DNA of 64,000 nt. It comes from Herbaspirillum sp. 3R11 (GTDB taxonomy: Bacteria > Pseudomonadota > Gammaproteobacteria > Burkholderiales > Burkholderiaceae_D). The notes under the pieces were generated by a model. The model was given only the letters and a program-made list of their open reading frames with translations, searched no databases and was not told the origin of the DNA. The stretch spans positions 930,001-994,000 of the forward strand of contig NZ_SPNJ01000001.1 of the NCBI RefSeq assembly GCF_004563925.1, given 5' to 3'. How positions within the stretch are numbered: the first letter of the stretch is position 1; the number at the start of each line of letters is the position of its first letter. Below, in pieces: positions 10,598-19,587 of the stretch. A program made the position numbers and the translations under genes.

Positions 10598-12334
10598 ATG
10601 CGCAATACTCTCCTCAAATACCGGTTCCGCCTGCAAACCTGGCTGCGCATGTCCGAGAGCCATGCGATGCTGCTGTGGGCGGCCGTGGTCGGCTTCGTCG
10701 GCTCGTTGGCGACGATCGGTTTCCGTGAATGCATCGATGCCGTGCAATATCTGCTGACCGGTCATAGCGGCAGCTTCGTCGAGATCGCCAAGGGCTTGTC
10801 CTGGCAGATGCGTGTGCTGCTGCCGACCTGCGGCGGCGTGGTCGCAGGACTGATCCTGATCTGGGCCAAACGCATGCCGGCCGGCGCCACCTCGGATTAC
10901 ATGGAAGCCGTGGCCATCGGCGACGGCCAGATCCCGATTCGTCACACCTTGCTGCGCAGCCTGTCGTCGCTGGCCACGGTCGGCTCGGGCGGCTCGATCG
11001 GGCGGGAAGGGCCGATGGTGCAACTGGCCGCCTTGTGCGCTTCGCTGGTCGGACGCTTCGCGCATTTTCCATCGTCGCGCATGCGCCTGCTGGTCGCATG
11101 CGGCGCGGCGGCCGGGATTACCTCGGCCTACAACGCGCCGATTGCCGGCGCCTTCTTCGTCACCGAAATCGTGCTTGGCGCGCTGGTCATGGAAAGCTTA
11201 GCCCCGGTGGTGGTGGCGTCAGTGGTGGCCAACATCACGATGCGCGAACTGCCGGGCTACAAGCCTGCGTACGAGATGCCGTATTTCCCAGAAGTGGCCG
11301 GTGTCGAAATCATCCTGTTCGTCGTGCTGGGCGTCATCGCCGGACTGCTGGCGCCGCAATTCCTGCGCCTGCTCGAATTGAGCAAGACCTTGTTTCAGAA
11401 AACACGCCTGCCGTTGCCGCTGCGCCTGGGACTGGGCGGCTTGCTGGTTGGTTTGCTGTCGGTGCGGGTGCCGGAAGTGTGGGGAAACGGCTACAGCGTG
11501 GTCAATTCGTTGCTGCACACCGACTGGCTGTGGTCGACGGTGCTGATCGTGATGATCTACAAGATCGTCGCGACGGCACTGACCACCGGCTCGGGCGCGG
11601 TCGGCGGGATTTTCACGCCGACCTTGTTCGTCGGCGCGGCCATCGGTTTCCTGTTCGGCGACATGGCGCACGCCTTGTGGCCGCATGCGATTTCGCAGCC
11701 GTTCGCGTATGCCATGGTGGGCATGGGCGCGTTCCTGGCTGCCGCGACCAACGCGCCGCTGATGGCGATCCTGATGATCTTCGAGATGACGCTGAGCTAC
11801 CAGGTGGTGCTGCCGCTGATGCTGTCGTGTGTGGTGGCGTATGTCATCGCGCGCAGCCTGGACGGCAATTCGATGTATGAAATCACGCTCAAGCGCCATC
11901 GCGACGCGGCCGAACGCATCCGCCTGCGCGGCACTCACATGAGCGAACTGATCAAGCCGGCAGAAACGGTGTTGCACAAGGATGCGCCGTTCTCCGAAGT
12001 GACCCGCATCTTCCTGCAATATCCGGTCAAGTACATCTACATCACCGATCAGGAAAATCGCTATCTCGGGGTGGTGGCCTTGCAGGACGTGACCTCGTTG
12101 CTGCTCGACAAGGACAATATCGGGACGAAATGTGCGGGGGATTTCATGCGTACGCATTTTTTGCATGAAGTGACGCCGGACATGTCGCTGGGAGAAGCGC
12201 TGCAACTCTTTCTCGATCACCAGGGCGAGCGGTTGCCGGTAATCTCGAGCAGCGAAGACCCGCGTCTGCTGGGCGTGGTGTTCAAGACATCGCTGCTGGA
12301 CGCCTACTTCCGCCTGGATCGTTCGGGCGAGTAG
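10598..12334 (+). CDS. ClC-family chloride channel/transporter with C-terminal CBS pair
   Basis: A 578-residue membrane protein that conducts or exchanges chloride. Selectivity-filter motif GSGGS lies at residues 129-133 and GREGP at 135-139, with gating glutamate E137 intact. A later GGIFTPTLFVGA block (about 340) is also typical. After some twelve helices, the last 130 residues form two CBS-like domains, a cytosolic nucleotide-sensing module. The central anion-coordinating tyrosine cannot be assigned safely by eye, so channel versus H+/Cl- exchanger is open. It starts 10 bases after modE and may be cotranscribed, although a functional link to molybdate is not evident. Confidence 0.9.
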   Translation: MRNTLLKYRFRLQTWLRMSESHAMLLWAAVVGFVGSLATIGFRECIDAVQYLLTGHSGSFVEIAKGLSWQMRVLLPTCGGVVAGLILIWAKRMPAGATSDYMEAVAIGDGQIPIRHTLLRSLSSLATVGSGGSIGREGPMVQLAALCASLVGRFAHFPSSRMRLLVACGAAAGITSAYNAPIAGAFFVTEIVLGALVMESLAPVVVASVVANITMRELPGYKPAYEMPYFPEVAGVEIILFVVLGVIAGLLAPQFLRLLELSKTLFQKTRLPLPLRLGLGGLLVGLLSVRVPEVWGNGYSVVNSLLHTDWLWSTVLIVMIYKIVATALTTGSGAVGGIFTPTLFVGAAIGFLFGDMAHALWPHAISQPFAYAMVGMGAFLAAATNAPLMAILMIFEMTLSYQVVLPLMLSCVVAYVIARSLDGNSMYEITLKRHRDAAERIRLRGTHMSELIKPAETVLHKDAPFSEVTRIFLQYPVKYIYITDQENRYLGVVALQDVTSLLLDKDNIGTKCAGDFMRTHFLHEVTPDMSLGEALQLFLDHQGERLPVISSSEDPRLLGVVFKTSLLDAYFRLDRSGE

Positions 12335-12522
12335 GTTGCTAGAAAAACTGTTGACGGCTTTGTAACATTCGGAAGGCGGGCGACTATTCGGCAAGCAACC
12401 TTGTTAGAATGTGAAATTAAATGTGAAAAACTACCAGACACACAGCAGTTCCGTGTGATTTCGGTACAAGCACTGCCATAGCCGGCGACGGCCACCAACA
12501 TTTCAGGGATTCGAACGATTTT

Positions 12523-13410
12523 ATGCTGAGTTACCGCCATGCCTTCCATGCTGGCAATCACGCTGATGTGCTCAAGCACATGGTGACGATCCAGTTGATG
12601 CGTTATCTCGGCCAGAAAGACACTCCCTACATGGTGGTCGACACTCATGCCGGCGGAGGCGTCTATGCGCTGGACGGGAACTACGCCAGCAAGAACGCCG
12701 AATACGAAACCGGCATCGGCCCGCTGTGGGATCGCACCGATCTGCCTGAAGCCGTTGCCGAGTACGTGCAACTGGTGAAAGACCTCAATCCCAGCGGCAA
12801 GATGCGTTACTACCCCGGGTCGCCGTATTGCGCCAACCAGGTGATGCGCGAGCAGGACCGTCTGCGCCTGTTCGAACTGCATACGACCGAGAGCAAGATA
12901 CTGGCCGATAATTTCCGCAAACTTGATGCGCACGCCGCGGAGCAGGGCAAGCGCCCGAGTGCGCGCGGCAAGCGCGTGATGATCGAGCGCGGCGACGGTT
13001 TCCTTGCACTGAAGGCCTTGCTGCCGCCGCCGTCGCGGCGCGCGCTGGTGCTCATCGATCCGCCGTACGAAGACAAGCGCGACTACCAGAAGGTCAAGGA
13101 AGCCCTGCAGGATGCGCTGGTGCGCTTCCCGACCGGCACCTATGCGGTCTGGTATCCTGTGCTGCAGCGGATTGAATCCAAACAGTTTTCCGATCGCCTC
13201 AAGCGTCTCGGTGCCAAGAGCTGGATCAACGTCACGCTGTCGATCAGCTCGCCGTCGCCGGATGGTTTCGGCCTGCATACCAGCGGCATGTTCGTGCTCA
13301 ATCCCCCGTGGACGCTGTTGGCGACCTTGAAGGAAGTCATGCCGTACCTGGTGAAGGTGCTGGGTCGCGACAGCGGCGCCGGTTTCCTGCTGGAATCGGG
13401 AGAGGCTTGA
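12523..13410 (+). CDS. rlmJ: 23S rRNA (adenine(2030)-N6)-methyltransferase RlmJ
   Basis: Methylates A2030 of 23S rRNA using S-adenosylmethionine. The 295-residue length and start MLSYRHAFHAGNHADVLKH are hallmarks of the family. The SAM-binding stretch VDTHAGGGVYAL lies near residue 39 and the catalytic DPPY of N6-adenine methyltransferases at about 179-182. The C-terminal LHTSGMFVLNPPW block is also conserved. It is monocistronic or leads into the EAL/HDOD gene; a possible 53-codon ORF fills the gap between them exactly. Confidence 0.96.
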   Translation: MLSYRHAFHAGNHADVLKHMVTIQLMRYLGQKDTPYMVVDTHAGGGVYALDGNYASKNAEYETGIGPLWDRTDLPEAVAEYVQLVKDLNPSGKMRYYPGSPYCANQVMREQDRLRLFELHTTESKILADNFRKLDAHAAEQGKRPSARGKRVMIERGDGFLALKALLPPPSRRALVLIDPPYEDKRDYQKVKEALQDALVRFPTGTYAVWYPVLQRIESKQFSDRLKRLGAKSWINVTLSISSPSPDGFGLHTSGMFVLNPPWTLLATLKEVMPYLVKVLGRDSGAGFLLESGEA

Positions 13411-13572
13411 ATGTATCGTTCTGACGAGGCTTGCGCCGGCAGATTTTGCCGCCGTCTCATCCGTGAAATGTTTTTTGGTATCGACAATGCATCAAGGCAT
13501 ACAATAGAAGGTCATGCCAAAGTTTCATTGTCTGCCGCAAGTGCCGGGGTTATTCAAAATAAGAAATCATGA
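13411..13572 (+). CDS. Possible 53-residue leader ORF between rlmJ and the EAL/HDOD gene
   Basis: The ATG follows the rlmJ stop directly (TGAATG), with GGGAGAGG 5-6 bases upstream as a ribosome site. The stop TGA overlaps the next gene's ATG (ATGA), so it is bracketed by two coupling junctions. The peptide begins MYRSDEACAGRFCRRL, is basic and has no recognisable domain. Codon use is poor for this genome (AGA, AGG, ATA and weak GC at third positions), so it may be chance or a coupling leader rather than a functional protein. No homology is claimed. Confidence 0.25.
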   Translation: MYRSDEACAGRFCRRLIREMFFGIDNASRHTIEGHAKVSLSAASAGVIQNKKS

Positions 13573-14927
13573 CCGAACCGTCTCCTGATCACAACGCCGT
13601 CGCCCCGGCGCCACCTGCGCATCACGCCCATGATTTTTTCCTGGCCAGACAACCAATCCTGAACCGCGAACAGGAACTGATCGGTTACGAGCTGCTGTTC
13701 CGCAACGCCGCATTCGGCCCGGCCAACGTCAATGACGACGTTTCGGCAACGGCATCCGTCATAGCGCACGCGTCTGAACTCGGTCTCAACAATGTCATCG
13801 GCAGCTTGCACGGCTTCATCAACGTCGATGCGACCGTGCTGATGAGCGACTTCATCAATTTCCTGCCGGCCGACAAGGTGGTGCTGGAAATCCTCGAAAC
13901 CGTCAAGGTTACCCCCGAGCTGGTCAAGCGCGTCAATGAGCTGGTGCGCGCGGGCTATGTGTTCGCACTGGACGACGTCATCACCGAGTCGGAAGATATC
14001 GCCCAGCTCCTGCCGTTGGTCAAGATCATCAAGATTGACGTGATGGAAGTCGACGCGAGCAAGCTGCTCAAGCTGAGCGTGCATTTCAAGCGCGCGCAAA
14101 AGATGCTGCTGGCGGAGAAGGTCGAGACGGTCGAACAGTTCCGCGATTGCGTGACTTTCGGTTTCGACTACTTCCAGGGCTATTACTTCGCCAAGCCGGT
14201 GATCCTGCAGGGCAAGAAGCTGGAAGCTTCCAAGATCGCCATCATGCATATCCTGACGTTGCTGGTGCGCAATGTCGACAACGGTGAAATCGTGCGTTAC
14301 ATCAAGCGCGACGTCGCCTTGAGCCTGACGTTGCTGCGCCTGGTGAATACGCCCGTGTACGGTTTCATGAAGCACATCGATTCGCTCGGGCAGGCGTTGA
14401 TCGTGTTGGGCCGTCGTCAGCTCAAGCGCTGGATGCAGATCCTGCTGTTCGCCAATACCGAAAAAGACAAGGCGCACACGCTGTCGCCGTTGCTGATCCT
14501 GGCAGCCACGCGCGGCAAGATGCTGGAGCTGATCACTGAAAGAATCCGTCCCGGTCGCCGCAAGATGTCCGAAATTGCCTTCACTGTGGGCATCATGTCG
14601 CTGGTGGACGCCTTGTTCGGCATGCAGATGGACACCATTCTCACGCAGATCACGGTCAGCGCCGAAATCCGCGATGCGCTGCTGTTCCGCACCGGCTTTT
14701 ACGGCGAGATCCTGCAATTGGCAGAAGCTACCGAGAAAGCCGACAAGACGCCGGAACAGATGAAGGAGTTGCTCGACGGACTGCAACTGAGCGCCGAAGA
14801 TTTCTACGAACTGGAAACCCAGGCGTTCGAGTGGGGCAACAATATTTCCACCAACATGGGACATGCTCCCGAGAAGAAAGTCGAAGCGGTAGCCGGCACC
14901 GGCGACGTTGCCGAGCAGGACAGCTGA
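13569..14927 (+). CDS. EAL/HDOD two-domain signalling protein (YuxH/CdgJ type)
   Basis: A 452-residue cytoplasmic protein with a degenerate EAL domain (about residues 15-215) and an HDOD domain (about 220-400). The EAL signature reads YELLFR in place of EALxR. The metal-binding DDFGTG loop is replaced by DDVITE, so c-di-GMP hydrolysis is unlikely, though binding may persist. FQGYYFAKP and the HDOD block IVLGRRQLKRWMQILLF are clear. Family members act in motility and biofilm control through protein contacts. A paralogue with a more eroded EAL half lies at 28043-29242. A terminator follows. Confidence 0.9.
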   Translation: MTEPSPDHNAVAPAPPAHHAHDFFLARQPILNREQELIGYELLFRNAAFGPANVNDDVSATASVIAHASELGLNNVIGSLHGFINVDATVLMSDFINFLPADKVVLEILETVKVTPELVKRVNELVRAGYVFALDDVITESEDIAQLLPLVKIIKIDVMEVDASKLLKLSVHFKRAQKMLLAEKVETVEQFRDCVTFGFDYFQGYYFAKPVILQGKKLEASKIAIMHILTLLVRNVDNGEIVRYIKRDVALSLTLLRLVNTPVYGFMKHIDSLGQALIVLGRRQLKRWMQILLFANTEKDKAHTLSPLLILAATRGKMLELITERIRPGRRKMSEIAFTVGIMSLVDALFGMQMDTILTQITVSAEIRDALLFRTGFYGEILQLAEATEKADKTPEQMKELLDGLQLSAEDFYELETQAFEWGNNISTNMGHAPEKKVEAVAGTGDVAEQDS

Positions 14928-14951
14928 TCAGTTGATCATTTGATTCAACGC

Positions 14952-14983
14952 ACCGCCGACGCCATGTCGGCGGTTTCATTTTT
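14952..14983 (+). terminator. Intrinsic terminator after the EAL/HDOD gene
   Basis: Stem ACCGCCGAC / GTCGGCGGT with a five-base loop is followed by TTCATTTTT, 25 bases after the stop codon. Confidence 0.8.
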
Positions 14984-15001
14984 ACCTCCAGCAATTTCCG
15001 C

Positions 15002-15610
15002 TTATTGCCGATCACGCCGTCGGGCGGCGTACTTCCTTATCATGCGCATCAAGCGGTTGCCCTGGCCGCTGCGGGTGTCGTGATTGCCCCAACGTTCCTT
15101 GACCGATGCCCACCAGCGCCGTCGCGCCTCCTTGAAACTCGAGAGTCCGGCTTCGACCTGTTGCCAGGCACGCGTCGCGCGTAGCTGGGCGATCATGCGG
15201 TCTTTGAAGCGCAAGACAATGTCCCGGTAGCGGGCAAACCACGGTAGTGACAGCAGGGCAGTTTGTGTCAGCGTGTACAGGCGCGCCACCAGTGCGGTGC
15301 CGAGTACCTTGGCGCTGACGATGATGATCAGGCCCAGCGTCGGATGACCATGGGCGATCGACATCAGGGCAAGGATTTTGACGGGAAGCAACAGCAGGCT
15401 GGGCAGGACGAAGATGGCCAGCGCCAGGTAGGGTGGAACGCCGGCGATCCAGGCTTCCAGGCGCGCGATGAACGGAATCAGCGGCAGCCGGGCGAACAGG
15501 CGCTTGCTGGCGTTCCACAGCCATTCTTCCAGCAGCAACAGCAGCGCTGCGGTGTAGACGAACGGCGCCAGCAGGTATTTTCTGATCTTGTGCGACAAGG
15601 AAGTCCTCAA
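15002..15610 (-). CDS. Conserved-looking membrane protein of unknown function
   Basis: I do not recognise this 202-residue protein. It has a basic N-terminus, a hydrophobic helix at about residues 14-28, and two further helices near 60-78 and 88-108 separated by a short loop. The C-terminal 70 residues are strongly basic and Arg/Trp-rich (RAWQQVEAGL, RRRWWASVKERWG, ending in YAARRRDRQ) and probably lie in the cytoplasm, perhaps touching nucleic acid or phospholipid head groups. It lies 87 bases downstream of mgsA on the same strand and may be cotranscribed. Codon use is normal for the window, so it is a real gene. Confidence 0.7.
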   Translation of the reverse strand: MRTSLSHKIRKYLLAPFVYTAALLLLLEEWLWNASKRLFARLPLIPFIARLEAWIAGVPPYLALAIFVLPSLLLLPVKILALMSIAHGHPTLGLIIIVSAKVLGTALVARLYTLTQTALLSLPWFARYRDIVLRFKDRMIAQLRATRAWQQVEAGLSSFKEARRRWWASVKERWGNHDTRSGQGNRLMRMIRKYAARRRDRQ

Positions 15611-15697
15611 GGATGCGCGAAGGCCGCTGCAGGCATATGTTGGGCGGGCGCGCCAAAAACAAGCCGGACTTGCCTCAGAGAATCCCTTGGCGGCTGC

Positions 15698-16588
15698 TTA
15701 CCGTACTTGCCGCTGCTTGATCAGGCTGAGCCAGCGATCGCCCCATTTCTCGTCGCTCATGCAGGAGGCGTAGTCGGTCACGGTGCGTGCGGCGCGTTCC
15801 AGCAACTGGATGTCCGCTTCGTGCTGGCGGGCGACGTGCGGATCTTCCAGGAACAACACGCGGCGGCATTCGTGTTCCAGGATCAGTTCGGCGATCTGGG
15901 CGTCGCCACCGAGCGGACCGCTCAGGAAGGGCTTGACCCAGTTGCGGCCGGCTTCGCCCTTGATCTTGACCGCGAGCTCATTGAGCAGGCCGCCGGTGGT
16001 GCCGGTGGCGCAGCGGAAGCCAAAACTGTCGAGCACGTCGAAATGGCGCTCGGCCAGCGCCAGCATGCGTGCTTTCATCGAATCATGGGCGATCAGGGCG
16101 ATGCCTTCATCGGCCAGCCGGAACGAGCCGTCGCGCGCCGGATCCGGCGCTGCGCCGCCGGCGATCGCTTCCAGCTCGAACCATTCCTGCGCGCCGGCCA
16201 GCGTCGACAGGAAGGGCTTGCCGTGGATCACGCACTGGCGCTTGAGCGCTACCGCTTCAGGGAAGGTCGAGGACGGATCGACCGGATCGATCAGGTAAAT
16301 GATGGCGTCCAGCATGCGCGCCGGATCGCTGTCGACCACGCGCGACACCAGCTTCATCAGGCCGCCCTGGCGCCCGTAAGGAAAGCGCTCGATGTGCGGA
16401 TAGCCCGGCAGCAGGCCGAGTTGGCCGATCGCATCAAGGGTGCGGCCGACCACCACCAGTTCCGGCTGCAGCGCTTCGATGCGTACGCGCGAACCCTGGA
16501 GCAGCTGCACCAGTGCGGAGTTGGGGGCGTCCTGATGGGCGCGGTTGGCGGCCAGGCCGATACGGTAGCGAGTCGTGGAAGAGGTCAT
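15698..16588 (-). CDS. Methylglyoxal synthase-like protein with two tandem MGS domains
   Basis: Methylglyoxal synthase converts dihydroxyacetone phosphate into methylglyoxal plus phosphate. E. coli MgsA is about 152 residues; this protein has 296 and reads as two MGS-like units. The C-terminal unit (about 160-290) keeps IALIAHDSMK (the HD pair), ATGTTG, GPLGGDAQ with the catalytic Asp, and FLEDPH. The N-terminal unit (about 1-150) lacks the AHD and GGD motifs but keeps a YLIDPVDPSSTFPEAVALKR stretch that looks like the MgsA FFWDPL region. The N-terminal half may therefore be a regulatory or scaffolding duplicate. It is divergent from greB. Confidence 0.82.
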   Translation of the reverse strand: MTSSTTRYRIGLAANRAHQDAPNSALVQLLQGSRVRIEALQPELVVVGRTLDAIGQLGLLPGYPHIERFPYGRQGGLMKLVSRVVDSDPARMLDAIIYLIDPVDPSSTFPEAVALKRQCVIHGKPFLSTLAGAQEWFELEAIAGGAAPDPARDGSFRLADEGIALIAHDSMKARMLALAERHFDVLDSFGFRCATGTTGGLLNELAVKIKGEAGRNWVKPFLSGPLGGDAQIAELILEHECRRVLFLEDPHVARQHEADIQLLERAARTVTDYASCMSDEKWGDRWLSLIKQRQVR

Positions 16589-16732
16589 GAAAAAGGGCGG
16601 AAGAAGTCTGTGCGGGAAGCTCTGTTTTAGCGCGTTCGCAGTGCAATTGCGCGCTCGGGAACTTTAACATACCGCTACAATGATGGACAGGCTGAAAGGC
16701 CGCACCACCACGTGGAGTATGCAAGCGAGAAC

Positions 16733-17290
<558 letters not shown>

Positions 17291-17428
17291 GCCTCCCTTG
17301 AGCCTCCCCAGCGCCGGCTTGTTTGCCGGCGCCGAATCATGCAGCGCTTGGAACGGAATCTGCTTCACGATCCTGCAGCGCGACACAATTCACATTCTCC
17401 GATTTCTGATGAAGCCAAAGGCCAGTCC

Positions 17429-18769
17429 ATGTCCATCGTCTACGCCAGCCTGAATCACCCGCAACGCGTGGCGCTCGCCGCGGAAGTGCACTCGCGGCCG
17501 TTCCTGCACCTGACCGCGCCGGAAAGCCTGACGCATCTCGCGGTCTATCTGCGCAACCAGGATGATGCCGACGCCAACCACCACGTCGCATACCAGCATG
17601 CCTTGCTGTCGGACCTGTGCCTGCATTTCGGGGTGACTGCGCCGGGGATGGATGCCAAGCACTTCTTCCATGATTTCGGCCGTTTCCGTCTCAAGTGGGA
17701 ATGCCACACCGAATTCGCCAGCTACACCTTCGCGCAAAGTCACGACGCTGCACTGACGACCGATGAAGCTTTCGCCGCCGCGCCGCTCAGGCATGTGCCG
17801 CAGCAATGGCTGCTGGCCTTGCAAGGCAAGATCATGGTCGCCGCACACGTGGTGCTGGAACGCGCGCCGGAGCATGACGCCGCCGCCGGCATGGCGCGCC
17901 TGTTCGAAGGCAAGCTGCTGTCTTCCAGCAAGGTATTGCAGGGCGGAGAGATCTGGACCGATTTCGTGATCCAGGCCGACGGTTTCAGCCGCTTCGTGGT
18001 GCGCGACATCGACCTGCGCGACCTGCAGGGCGGACGCCTGGTGCAGCGCATCCTGGAAATCGAAACCTACCGCATGATGGCCTTGCTGGGCTTGCCGCAT
18101 GCGCTGCAGGCCGGCCCGGTGCTCAACGCCATCGAAAGCGACCTGGCGACATTGACGGCGGCGATGGTCGATGCCGAACATGGCGGCGGCAATACCAGCG
18201 CAGGGCACGCCGAGGATGAACGGATCCTGCGCAAGATCACCGGACTGGCGGCGCGCATCGAAAAGATGTCGCTGGAAAACAGCTATCGGTTTTCAGCGTC
18301 GCAGGCCTACTTCCGCCTGGTCAAGGCGCGTATTGAAGAATTGCGCGAAACGCGGGTGGAAGGCGTGCCCACCATCGGTGAATTCATGGAGCGCCGTCTG
18401 GCGCCTGCAATGGATACCTGCACATCGGTGGCACATCGACAGAAAGCACTGGCCGAACGGATCGCGCATACCAACGATCTGCTGCGCACGCGCATCGGCA
18501 TCGTGCAAGAGCAGCAGAACCGCCAGATCCTCGAATCGATGAATGCCCGGGCGGCGCAGCAGTTGCGCTTGCAGCAGGCGGTCGAGGGTTTGTCGGTGGC
18601 GGCGATTTCCTACTACATGGTGGGTTTGTTCGGTTATATCGGCAAGGCGCTCAAGGCGGCCGGCGTGCCGATCAATCCGGACGTCGCCACCGGACTGATG
18701 GTGCCGGTGTTTGCGGCAGGCGTATGGTTCGGCTTGCGGCGCTTGCACAAGAGCGTGCATGTGTCCTGA
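17429..18769 (+). CDS. DUF3422 family membrane-anchored protein
   Basis: A 446-residue protein recognised as DUF3422 from its start, SLNHPQRVALAAEVHSRPF, and overall layout. A soluble N-terminal region of about 230 residues is followed by a long helical, coiled-coil-prone segment (about 255-375). Two closely spaced C-terminal membrane helices follow (about 385-435; the second contains GLMVPVFAAGVWFGL). Function is unknown; the layout resembles a cytosolic protein anchored by a C-terminal hairpin. The frame opens earlier at 17339, but ATG 17429 has AAAGG eight bases ahead and gives the family N-terminus. Confidence 0.85.
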   Translation: MSIVYASLNHPQRVALAAEVHSRPFLHLTAPESLTHLAVYLRNQDDADANHHVAYQHALLSDLCLHFGVTAPGMDAKHFFHDFGRFRLKWECHTEFASYTFAQSHDAALTTDEAFAAAPLRHVPQQWLLALQGKIMVAAHVVLERAPEHDAAAGMARLFEGKLLSSSKVLQGGEIWTDFVIQADGFSRFVVRDIDLRDLQGGRLVQRILEIETYRMMALLGLPHALQAGPVLNAIESDLATLTAAMVDAEHGGGNTSAGHAEDERILRKITGLAARIEKMSLENSYRFSASQAYFRLVKARIEELRETRVEGVPTIGEFMERRLAPAMDTCTSVAHRQKALAERIAHTNDLLRTRIGIVQEQQNRQILESMNARAAQQLRLQQAVEGLSVAAISYYMVGLFGYIGKALKAAGVPINPDVATGLMVPVFAAGVWFGLRRLHKSVHVS

Positions 18770-18796
18770 GGCGGATGGAGCAGATGGCGGAGACGT

Positions 18797-18829
18797 AAAA
18801 AAGCCGGATCTGATGATCCGGCTTTTTTT
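18797..18829. terminator. Bidirectional intrinsic terminator
   Basis: Perfect stem AAAAAAGCCGGATC / GATCCGGCTTTTTT with a TGAT loop lies between the DUF3422 gene and the convergent azoR gene. It serves both strands. Confidence 0.9.
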
Positions 18830-18846
18830 GCCTTGGAAAAACGCGA

Positions 18847-19455
18847 TCAGACGATTGCGCTGATCTTTTCCTGGGCCAGTGATACGGTTTGCTTGGCTTT
18901 TTCTTCGCCCATCGACACGCCTTCGGCGGTGATCAGTTCGACGTCGGTGATGCCCAGGAAGCCCAGCACGCTGCGGATGTAGGTGCCGTTGAAATCCAGC
19001 GGTTGCGCCGGACCTTCGGAGTAGACGCCGCCGCTGCTCAGGATCACGATGGCGCGCTTGCCTTTCAGCAGGCCGGTCGGACCGTTGGCGCCGTACGAGA
19101 AGGTGCGGCCGACGCGGCTGATATGGTCAACCCACGCCTTGAACGCGGATGGCGGCGCGAAGTTGTACATCGGCACGCCGATGACCAGAGTGTCGGCGGC
19201 GATCAGTTCGTCCACCAGCTTGTCGGATTCGGCGATGATTGCTTGCTGTTCCGCGCTGCGTTGGTCGGCAGGGGTGAAATACGCGCCGATCATGGCCTCG
19301 GTAATGTGCGGCAGGATGTGGCTTGCCAGGTCGCGCTGGACGACTGTGCCGCCGGCGTTCTTGGCTTGCCATTGCTCGACATAGGCAGCGCTCAGCTGAC
19401 GAGTGAGGGAGCCGGTGTAGCGGGCGCTGGAGTCGATGTGCAGAAGGGTGCTCAT
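18847..19455 (-). CDS. azoR: FMN-dependent NADH:quinone oxidoreductase / azoreductase
   Basis: A 202-residue flavodoxin-like enzyme that reduces quinones and azo compounds with NADH and FMN. The N-terminal SSARYTGSLTRQL phosphate loop binds FMN, PMYNFAPPSAFKAWVDHISRVGRTFSY (about residues 95-121) contacts the flavin ring and substrate, and SSGGVYSEGP (about 139-148) is the second FMN loop. It faces a LysR gene across 132 bases, the usual arrangement for quinone- or electrophile-responsive control. Confidence 0.93.
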   Translation of the reverse strand: MSTLLHIDSSARYTGSLTRQLSAAYVEQWQAKNAGGTVVQRDLASHILPHITEAMIGAYFTPADQRSAEQQAIIAESDKLVDELIAADTLVIGVPMYNFAPPSAFKAWVDHISRVGRTFSYGANGPTGLLKGKRAIVILSSGGVYSEGPAQPLDFNGTYIRSVLGFLGITDVELITAEGVSMGEEKAKQTVSLAQEKISAIV

Positions 19456-19587
19456 GTTGTTTCCTTGGAAAGTTGCCTTGGGTTATCAGGTCGCATTGAA
19501 TGGCGATGAAAGGAATATAGAGGCTTTCCAATAACTTCAATAGATGGGAGAATCTGCTTTCACCAGTCCATTTTTAGGATGAATGCC

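Noticed and set aside
17311-17332. Terminator after greB
   Set aside because: GCGCCGGC/GCCGGCGC forms a stem, but no T run follows, so an intrinsic terminator is not supported.
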